Source: JTS-AC122 sp050246015 (GTDB taxonomy: Bacteria > Planctomycetota > Phycisphaerae > Phycisphaerales > UBA1924). Taken from it: DNA of 64,000 nucleotides. The stretch covers positions 309,443 through 373,442 of the forward strand of contig JBFWWU010000002.1 in assembly GCA_050246015.1 (NCBI GenBank), read 5' to 3'. The position numbers and the translations under genes were made by a program. Numbering within the stretch: position 1 is the stretch's first letter; the number at the start of each line of letters is the position of its first letter. This document shows, piece by piece, positions 43,674 to 50,586 of the stretch. The notes below the pieces were generated by a model, which was given only the letters and a program-made list of their open reading frames with translations, was not told the DNA's origin and did no database searches.

Positions 43674-44765
43674 ATGCCCACGCCACCGGCGAGAAACGGA
43701 ACGCATCGACCTGCCGCCGCACCCGCTTCAGCCCCGGTGCCGGGCGCGCCGATGTCGCGCGGGGCGGGCGTGCCGACGGGGTCGGGGACGGGGGGCTTCG
43801 CGCTGCATCAATCAGAACTGGCGGTGCCCGAAGAACCGCTGGGAAGGAAGATCAAGCGGTGGATCATCCGCGGATCGATGACGGCCTTTGCGTTGTCGGT
43901 CGGGCTACACCTGCTGTTCCTGCTTCTCGCTGCGATCTGGACGCTGGGGGTCGCGCACGCGGGCGGCTCGACCGGGCGCGAGGCGGGCGAGATCGACATG
44001 GCGATCATGAGCGAGGCGGAACTTGGGGCGATCGAAGAAGCGGCGATGGATGCTGGTTCGCCCAGTGTCGGAGACGTGAGTGAGGCGGCGGTCACGCCCG
44101 AGGCGCTGGAGGGGAACCTGCCCGCCGTGGAGAACTCCATCGGCGCGGCGATCGGGGACATCGCCGACAGCATGAGCGGCGCGGGCGGGGATATCGGCGG
44201 GGTGAGCGGGCTGAGCGAATCCGGAGCGGGGGGCGGAGCGGCGAAGTTCTTCGGCGTGGAGGCCGCGGGGACGCGATTCGCGTACGTCGTGGACATCTCG
44301 GGCTCGATGCAGGGATCGAAGTTGAACTCGCTCAAGATCGAGTTGATCGAGTCGATCGATGCGTTGCTGGAACACATGCAGTTCTTTGTCTCCCCGTTCT
44401 CGAGTGATGCGACGCTGCTGGGGAACAAGGACAAGTGGACGCTCGCGTCGGATACCGGTAAGAAGTGGGCGCGAGAACTGATCAAGGACCTGCCGGCGTA
44501 CGGGGGGACCAATCCGCTTCCGTCGTTTCAGAAGGCCTTCGACCTCAAGCCGCGCCCCGACGCGATTTACTTCATGACCGATGGGCTGTTTGACCCGGAG
44601 GTCGCGCACCTGGTGGGGAACATGAACAAGCGGGGGAAGCGGGTGGCGATCCACTGCATCGCGTTCGACATACAGGATCAGAACGTGGAAGTGCTGATGA
44701 AGAAGATCGCCGAGGAATCCGGCGGGGACTTCGTCGCGGTGCCGCTGTCGAGGAGCCCGCGCTGA
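43674..44765 (+). CDS. VWA-domain protein with a TonB-like membrane anchor
   Basis: 363 residues. A Pro/Gly-rich cytoplasmic N-terminus (1-60) is followed by one membrane helix (about 70-93, MTAFALSVGLHLLFLLLAAIW). The helix carries Ser75 and His79 in an SxxxH spacing, as in TonB, whose helix couples to ExbB/ExbD. A linker (100-190) leads to a VWA domain (about 200-360) with a full MIDAS metal site: DISGS (D207, S209, S211), Thr279 (GGTNP) and Asp303 (MTDGLFD). It heads an operon that encodes ExbB and two ExbD proteins. The likely role is a VWA domain moved by proton motive force; this is inference from the helix and the context. Confidence 0.85.
   Translation: MPTPPARNGTHRPAAAPASAPVPGAPMSRGAGVPTGSGTGGFALHQSELAVPEEPLGRKIKRWIIRGSMTAFALSVGLHLLFLLLAAIWTLGVAHAGGSTGREAGEIDMAIMSEAELGAIEEAAMDAGSPSVGDVSEAAVTPEALEGNLPAVENSIGAAIGDIADSMSGAGGDIGGVSGLSESGAGGGAAKFFGVEAAGTRFAYVVDISGSMQGSKLNSLKIELIESIDALLEHMQFFVSPFSSDATLLGNKDKWTLASDTGKKWARELIKDLPAYGGTNPLPSFQKAFDLKPRPDAIYFMTDGLFDPEVAHLVGNMNKRGKRVAIHCIAFDIQDQNVEVLMKKIAEESGGDFVAVPLSRSPR
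44750..44755 (+). promoter_or_regulatory. Shine-Dalgarno for a probable CTG start
   Basis: GAGGAG, 6 bases before CTG 44762. No ATG, GTG or TTG in frame lies between this site and the signal peptide of the next gene, so this ribosome site supports initiation at CTG. Confidence 0.55.
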
Positions 44766-46021
44766 AGAACGGAGCAGACAACGCGTGGACGGGTGATTGC
44801 CGAGGACGCGCCGCGGCGCTGGCGGCGGCGGCGCTGCTCGCGATGACGAGCGTACTGCCCGCGCAGGCGCAGGTCGAACTGCGGCGCGCGGGGGGCATGA
44901 TGGGCGAGCGGGTGCTGGAGGTGTCCGCCGCCGGCGTGCTGGTGGAAGGCAGCGGCGGCGCGCAGCTCGTGGGGTGGGATCGGGTCAAGCGGGTCATCGG
45001 ACCCAAAGCGCCGGAGGCCGAGGCGTTCGCCGAAACGGGCAACAAGGCGTGGCGAAGCGCCGAGCGGCTTCGCCGGGGGGACGTGCCCGCGGCCGAGCCG
45101 CTGCTCGAAGAGTTGTACCGGGCATACCGGGGTCAGCGCGGCCCGACGGCGGCGATGGCGTGCGAGGGCCTGGCGCGGTGTCGCGCGGCACGCGGCGCGG
45201 TCGCCACCGCGGTGCTCCCTTGGCTCTACTCGCTGGCGGCGCATCCCAAGTCGGACGAGGCGGGCGCCGTCTGGGTGGGGGGGACGATCGACAACTCACG
45301 CGCTGGAGGCGGAGGGAACGTATTCATCGATCCGCGGTACATGTTGTCTCCATCGCTCCCGCCCGTGTGGCTGGCGGGAGCGGCGCTGGATTCACTTGCC
45401 GCGTCGGCGGCGTGGGCCGAACTGAAACTCGAGCCCGGCCCGGCGGGCGAACTCGCCTCGCTGTACGCGCTGGCGGCGAAACTGAGCGCCGGGGGCGCGG
45501 CCAGCGCGAGCGAAGCGGAACTCATCCGCGGCGACTCGTCATCCCAGACACCCGGCGCGGCGCTGGTGCGGGACATGTTGGCGGCCCGGTTCGGCGATGA
45601 CGCCGTGCGCGTCGATGCACGGGCACGTCTGCGGGTGAGAATCGAACGGGCGGCGGCGAAGCCGACGGCGCTGACGGAAGGCACGTCGCAGATCCCGCGC
45701 TGGGTGGAAGCCTGGTGCCGATTCGCGATCGGGCAGTCGATGGTCCGCGAATCCGACGAGAACGCGCGCGTGCTGGGGGTGATCGAACTGATGCACCTGC
45801 CCGCCCGGTTCGGGACCGAGCAGCCGTACCTGGCCGGGCTCGCGCTGGCGGAGGGGATCGCGACGCTGGCCGACCTGGGAGACCGGAGCGGGTCGGGGGT
45901 CCTGAAGCACGAACTGCTGCTGCGGTTCCCGCGGCACCCGGGCGTGAACCTGGAACGGGTGCGCAGCGTGAAGGCGGTGGCGCCACATAGCCAGGAATCG
46001 GAGCCCGAACCGGCGGAATGA
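44762..46021 (+). CDS. Secreted protein of unknown function; probable CTG start
   Basis: 419 residues if read from CTG 44762, which overlaps the previous stop (CTGA) and has GAGGAG at ideal spacing. An ATG at 44843 would leave only the end of the signal peptide. The N-terminus then reads as a signal peptide with a basic/polar start, a hydrophobic core (AAALAAAALLAMTSVLP) and the site AQA. The rest is soluble and mostly helical, possibly with degenerate helical repeats (AAMACEGLARCRAARG, GSGVLKHELLLRFPRHPG), consistent with a periplasmic scaffold. No family recognised. It belongs to the ExbB/ExbD operon. Confidence 0.7.
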   Translation: MKNGADNAWTGDCRGRAAALAAAALLAMTSVLPAQAQVELRRAGGMMGERVLEVSAAGVLVEGSGGAQLVGWDRVKRVIGPKAPEAEAFAETGNKAWRSAERLRRGDVPAAEPLLEELYRAYRGQRGPTAAMACEGLARCRAARGAVATAVLPWLYSLAAHPKSDEAGAVWVGGTIDNSRAGGGGNVFIDPRYMLSPSLPPVWLAGAALDSLAASAAWAELKLEPGPAGELASLYALAAKLSAGGAASASEAELIRGDSSSQTPGAALVRDMLAARFGDDAVRVDARARLRVRIERAAAKPTALTEGTSQIPRWVEAWCRFAIGQSMVRESDENARVLGVIELMHLPARFGTEQPYLAGLALAEGIATLADLGDRSGSGVLKHELLLRFPRHPGVNLERVRSVKAVAPHSQESEPEPAE

Positions 46022-46078
46022 ACGACGCCGCGGCGATGGCGGGCGCGGCGAACGCGCGATGTGCGGTGAAAGGAACTC

Positions 46079-46900
46079 ATGAACACGATGCAGTGGATGG
46101 CGGACACATCGATGCTCCTGGCGCAAGCCGCGTCGGACCAGAACAGCAAGACGCTGCTGGACCACATCAAGTCGGGAGGATGGATCGGCCACACGATCAT
46201 CCTGCTGTCGATCGTGGCCGTGGGGCTGACGATCATGCACCTGTTCCAGATCCGGCGTGTGAAGTTGGCGCCACCGGAGGTCGTGGTGGGCGTGCGGGGG
46301 CTGCTGCGCGGCGGGGACGTGGCGGGAGCCGTGCGGGCCTGCAAGGAAGAGGTCAACGACTGCTACCTGACCCGAGTGCTCGGGGCGGCGCTTGACCGGT
46401 GTCTGCGGTCACCGTTCGGGTTGATGGAACTGCGCACCGCGCTGGAGGAAGCCGGGCAGGAGCAATCAACCCGGCTGCACCGCTCGACCGACGGGCTCGG
46501 GCTGATCGGTACGGTCGCGCCGATGCTGGGGCTGCTGGGCACGGTGGTGGGCATGGTGGGAGCGTTCGAGACGATCGCGACGACCGAGGGGACGGCCAAG
46601 CCGTTCGAACTGGCCGGGTACATCTCGATCGCGCTCATCACGACGGTCGAGGGGCTGATCGTCGCGATTCCGTGCACGGCGGCGTACACCTTTTTCCGCA
46701 ACCGGATCGATCGGCTGACCAGCGAGGTCGGCGCGATCATGGAAGAGATCATGGGGGATGTTGAGGGGGTGGGACAGGGTGGGGCCGCGACGGGCGCGGC
46801 CGGCGCGCGGCCGCCCTCGCGTCCGGCTCCTCGGCCGACGCCCTCGGGAATGCCGGGGGCGGGCGGGGCCGCCGCCGGCGGCGGAGGACGCGGCGCATGA
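46079..46900 (+). CDS. exbB: MotA/TolQ/ExbB-type proton channel subunit
   Basis: 273 residues with three membrane helices (about 38-58, 138-162 and 180-205) and the family's conserved turn GLIGTVAPMLGLLGTVVGM. It forms the proton channel with ExbD and turns proton flow into motion of a partner protein. The N-terminal helix is preceded by a short periplasmic segment, and a Gly/Pro-rich cytoplasmic tail of about 45 residues follows the last helix. AAGGA lies just before ATG 46079. The stop overlaps the next gene by 4 bases. Confidence 0.9.
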   Translation: MNTMQWMADTSMLLAQAASDQNSKTLLDHIKSGGWIGHTIILLSIVAVGLTIMHLFQIRRVKLAPPEVVVGVRGLLRGGDVAGAVRACKEEVNDCYLTRVLGAALDRCLRSPFGLMELRTALEEAGQEQSTRLHRSTDGLGLIGTVAPMLGLLGTVVGMVGAFETIATTEGTAKPFELAGYISIALITTVEGLIVAIPCTAAYTFFRNRIDRLTSEVGAIMEEIMGDVEGVGQGGAATGAAGARPPSRPAPRPTPSGMPGAGGAAAGGGGRGA

Positions 46901-47355
46901 AGTTGTCGGCGGCGTCACGCAAGGGAGTCGGAACGTTTGATCTCACGCCGATGATCGACGTGGTGATGCAACTCCTGATCTTTTTCCTCTTCACGTCGCA
47001 GTTCGCGTCGATGGCGCGATCGCCGATGGACTTGCCGAAACAGTCGGGCGAGGAGGCCGAGGCAGAGGTCCCGGCGGAACTGGTGATCGACGTCCACGCG
47101 GACGGGCGGGCGATGATCGAGTCTCGCGCCGTGACGCGGGAAGAGTTGACCCGGGCGATCCAGGCGGAGATCGCGCGACAAGGCGACGCGGCGGCGGTGG
47201 ACGTGCTGGTGCGCGCCGATCGGGTGGCGCCGGCGCGGTTCCTGAACGAGGTCGCCAATGAACTGATCCGCCTGAAGGTTCGGAACTGGCGTCTCGGGAC
47301 GCAGGACCCGGGGGGCGAGAAGCCGACGGGTGGCAATCCGGGAGGGACGCCATGA
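46897..47355 (+). CDS. exbD: ExbD/TolR-type protein, first copy
   Basis: 152 residues. A short basic cytoplasmic N-terminus is followed by one membrane helix starting TPMIDVVMQLLIFFLF, with the conserved proton-carrying Asp21. The periplasmic domain (about 55-140) has the usual ExbD alpha/beta pattern (ELVIDVHADGRAMI). It is coupled by ATGA overlaps to exbB and to the second ExbD gene. A Pro/Gly-rich tail ends it. Confidence 0.9.
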   Translation: MKLSAASRKGVGTFDLTPMIDVVMQLLIFFLFTSQFASMARSPMDLPKQSGEEAEAEVPAELVIDVHADGRAMIESRAVTREELTRAIQAEIARQGDAAAVDVLVRADRVAPARFLNEVANELIRLKVRNWRLGTQDPGGEKPTGGNPGGTP

Positions 47356-47768
47356 GACTGGGCCGGCGCGATAGCACGGCGCACCTGGGGCATCTGCCGC
47401 TGACGAGCCTGATCGACGTCGTCTTTCTGCTCCTGATCTATTTCCTCGTGGCGTCGTCGATGACGGTGGGGGAATCGAAGTTGACGGCGGCCTTGCAGGT
47501 CGAGAAGCGTGCGGCGGGGAAGGCGGCGGATTTGCAGCCGCAGATCGTGATTGTTGATGCCGCGCCGGACGGATCAGCACTGTACAAGTTGGGGGAGCGG
47601 TTGATGCGGGATCAGGACGCGCTGGCGACGATCCTCCGGTCGCTGCCGAAGGAGAGCGGCGTGTTTGTAAAGGTCCGAAACGGGGCGCGGGTGGAGGCGG
47701 CTGCGGCGGCGCTGCAAGCGTGCAAGGATGCGGGGTTCAGTCGAATTACCTATGTGCCGGCGAGCTAG
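47352..47768 (+). CDS. exbD: ExbD/TolR-type protein, second copy
   Basis: 138 residues with the same layout as the first copy and low identity to it: helix HLPLTSLIDVVFLLLIYFLV with conserved Asp22, then a periplasmic domain (IVIVDAAPDGSALYKLGERL). Two different ExbD proteins with one ExbB suggests a heteromeric ExbD dimer in the channel. It overlaps the first copy by 4 bases and the next gene by about 17 bases. Confidence 0.9.
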   Translation: MRLGRRDSTAHLGHLPLTSLIDVVFLLLIYFLVASSMTVGESKLTAALQVEKRAAGKAADLQPQIVIVDAAPDGSALYKLGERLMRDQDALATILRSLPKESGVFVKVRNGARVEAAAAALQACKDAGFSRITYVPAS

Positions 47769-50586
47769 CGCCAATCAGAAGACGTGGACCCCGGGCATGC
47801 GGGCCGGCGCGATCGCGGCCGTGGTTGCGGCGTGCGCCGCCGGGGCCGGGCCAATCTGGGCGCAGAGCGACCCGGGCCCGCGCGAGACCAGCGCGGTGCC
47901 GCCGGATCAGATCGTCTCGGCGTACCTGGAGCAACTGGGCCTGATGCGGCTTCAGGCCGAAGACCTGGCCCAGCGGATCGCCAAGACCAGCGGGGTGGAA
48001 CGCGTACAGATGGCGGAGCGGCTGGGAAGGCTGTACGTGCGGCTCCTGAGCGACGAATCCACGCCCGATGATCGAAAGAAGTGGGAGGACCGCAGCCGGG
48101 AGTTGCTGCGCACGGTTCCCGAGGCCGACACGTACGACCTTCGGCTGGCGCTGAACAAGGCGTTGTATCTGCAGGCGGAGGACATCATCGAGCGGCATCG
48201 ACTCCGACTGGCGACGCCGGCGGAGGTGAGCGAGGCGGAGTTGTCACTCCGGGCGCTCAAGCCGCAACTCGAGGAGATCGGGACCCGCGCCAACCGGCGC
48301 GCCGAGCACCTCAAGACGCTGGAAGAAAAGGGCGACTTCACGGACAAGATGGTGGAGGAACTGGCCGACGCGCAGCGGGCGCGGTCGCAGGCGTTCTATT
48401 ACGCGGGGTGGAGCGCGTATTACCTGGCGCTGCTGACCCGGGCGGACGAACCCGCCGCCGACGCGATGAAGGACTTCGGGTGGCTTCTGAACTCGAGCGG
48501 GAGCCGGATCGCGTCGATCGAGCGGCTGCCGAAGGAACTCCTGAAATACGAGCACATCGCCCGGGCCGCGATCGGGTGCGGTCTGGCGACGGCGCTGCGG
48601 GGCAATGAGACACTGGGGCTGCGATGGCTCGAAGAAGTCGAGAACGCCGAGGATCTGCCCGAGAGCGTGAAGCCCCAGTTGCTTTCGCGGCGCATCACGA
48701 TCCTCTCCGACGCACGACGCTGGGCGGACCTGGAACGGCTGATCCGGCTGGAGCGGCACAGCGACCGCTCGGGCGACGGGGAGAACGTCGCGCGGTTGTC
48801 GCCGGGAGCGGCCCGGCTGCTGGCGATCGTCACGCTGGAAGCCGACAAGTCGCTCTCGCGCGAGCTCATCGAGCCGCTCTCGGCGATCGCCTTTGGCGAC
48901 CTGGTCGCGCAAGGAGAACTGGCGCAGGTGCTTGATCTCGTGAAGCGCTACGGCACGGCGCCGATCGGGGACACCGGGTTCATCGTGTACCACGTCCGCG
49001 GACTTCAGCAGTACGAGGCGGCGCGGGACCTGCACAAGGCCGAGGTGGCGACGGACCCGTCGGGGACGGACGCGGAGCAGGCGACGGCGGCCGGTCCGGA
49101 AACACCGGCCAAGCGAGAAGAGACAATCAAGGCATACCGCGAGGCGGCGGTGTTGCTCGAAGGCGCCGTGTCGCAGCCGGACGCCGATTCGTTCAAGACC
49201 GAACGGGCTCAGGCGTCGCTGTTCGCCGGTCTGGCGCTGTACTACGCGGGCGACCTGAGCAAGGCGGCCCAGCGGTTCCATGAGACCGCGACCCTCACGA
49301 CCGACAAGAAGCAAGCCAGCGAGGCGCTCTGGCTCGCCGTGGTAGCGCTGGACAAGGCGGTGGAGAGCGGCGACGCGTCGCTGACCAAGGCTCGGGACGA
49401 AGCCGCCGCGCTGTTTCTGCAGTCCGATCCGGACGGCGAGCGGGCGGCGAGGCTCCTCATCCGCCGGGCCATGACGGGCGTGCTGGACCCCGAGGAGTCG
49501 ATCAAGATCCTGCTGGGCGTGGCGAAGGACTCGCCCATGTACGCGCCCAGCCGGCAGCACGCCGCACGCCTGCTGTACAACCAGTACCGGTCGGCGAGCG
49601 CGGGGGATCACGACTTCGCGGCGATGCGGTTCGTCGGCGTCGCGGAGGAGGCGCTGAGTCTGGACCGACGGACCGCGCTGGAAGGGGGGGCAGCCGAGGC
49701 CGCCGAAGCGGCGCAGCGGATCGTGATCCGTGTCAGGCAGATCCTCGACGCGCTGCTGAGCGTCGCGACCCCGGACGTGCCGCGCGCCGAAGCGGCGCTG
49801 GAGACGCTGCGCACCGTGGCGGCGACGTTCACGATCGACCTCTCGGCATACGAACACGAACTGACTTTCCGCCGATTCCAGATCGCGCTGGCCAAGGACG
49901 ACGGGAGCGCCGCGGCGGCGCTGGGAGAGCAGTTGAGAGCCGCCGGGGGACCGTACTCCCTCGCCGCCGATCAGCACATGTTCCGGCGCGCGACCCAGCG
50001 GTACCAGCGCGCCCGTGAGAGCGGCGCCGACACGGCGGAGGCGGCGCGAGAAGTGGTGCGTGCGGGGGCGGGGCTGATCGCGCGCGTGAAAGAAGGAGGG
50101 CGCGCGGCGCTCGAAGACCCATCGAACCGCACGTTGTACCTGCATGTCTCCCGCGCCGCGTTTGAACTTTTCGAGTCGGCCGGGGACAGCGCGATGCGCG
50201 ATTTGAGCCTCGAACTGGACAAGAAACTGCTCGGGGTCATTCCCAACGCCCAGGAGCCGCTCCGGCGCGTCGCCAGCACCAGCGAAGCCGCCGGAGATGT
50301 CGCGACCGCGCTGGACTGCTGGCGCACGCTTCTGAGCGGATTGACGCAGGGCTCGGGGGCATGGTTCGAGGCGCGGTATCACTCGATGCGGCTGCTCGCA
50401 GCGAGCGACCCGGGGCGGGCGCGGGCCGTCTTGCAGCAGCACACGGTGCTGTACCCTGCGTACGGGCCGGAGCCCTGGGGCGCCAAGATCAAGGACCTCG
50501 AGCGAGCACTTGGGATGCCCGCGGCACCGGCGCCGTCCGGGACCGAGCCCAAGTCGCCCCCCGCGCCGAACGGGGGTGAGCGATGA
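47752..50586 (+). CDS. Large secreted helical-repeat protein
   Basis: 944 residues from ATG 47752 (ATG 47797 would also keep the signal peptide). The signal peptide is about residues 16-38 (RAGAIAAVVAACAAGAGPIWA). The rest is almost all helix, with repeated Ala/Leu-rich pairs of the TPR/solenoid type, for example TIKAYREAAVLLEGAV and ASLFAGLALYYAGDLSKAAQRF. It is probably a large periplasmic scaffold. It overlaps the second ExbD gene and the next gene (ATGA), so it is a stoichiometric member of the operon. No catalytic motif was seen. Confidence 0.8.
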   Translation: MCRRASANQKTWTPGMRAGAIAAVVAACAAGAGPIWAQSDPGPRETSAVPPDQIVSAYLEQLGLMRLQAEDLAQRIAKTSGVERVQMAERLGRLYVRLLSDESTPDDRKKWEDRSRELLRTVPEADTYDLRLALNKALYLQAEDIIERHRLRLATPAEVSEAELSLRALKPQLEEIGTRANRRAEHLKTLEEKGDFTDKMVEELADAQRARSQAFYYAGWSAYYLALLTRADEPAADAMKDFGWLLNSSGSRIASIERLPKELLKYEHIARAAIGCGLATALRGNETLGLRWLEEVENAEDLPESVKPQLLSRRITILSDARRWADLERLIRLERHSDRSGDGENVARLSPGAARLLAIVTLEADKSLSRELIEPLSAIAFGDLVAQGELAQVLDLVKRYGTAPIGDTGFIVYHVRGLQQYEAARDLHKAEVATDPSGTDAEQATAAGPETPAKREETIKAYREAAVLLEGAVSQPDADSFKTERAQASLFAGLALYYAGDLSKAAQRFHETATLTTDKKQASEALWLAVVALDKAVESGDASLTKARDEAAALFLQSDPDGERAARLLIRRAMTGVLDPEESIKILLGVAKDSPMYAPSRQHAARLLYNQYRSASAGDHDFAAMRFVGVAEEALSLDRRTALEGGAAEAAEAAQRIVIRVRQILDALLSVATPDVPRAEAALETLRTVAATFTIDLSAYEHELTFRRFQIALAKDDGSAAAALGEQLRAAGGPYSLAADQHMFRRATQRYQRARESGADTAEAAREVVRAGAGLIARVKEGGRAALEDPSNRTLYLHVSRAAFELFESAGDSAMRDLSLELDKKLLGVIPNAQEPLRRVASTSEAAGDVATALDCWRTLLSGLTQGSGAWFEARYHSMRLLAASDPGRARAVLQQHTVLYPAYGPEPWGAKIKDLERALGMPAAPAPSGTEPKSPPAPNGGER

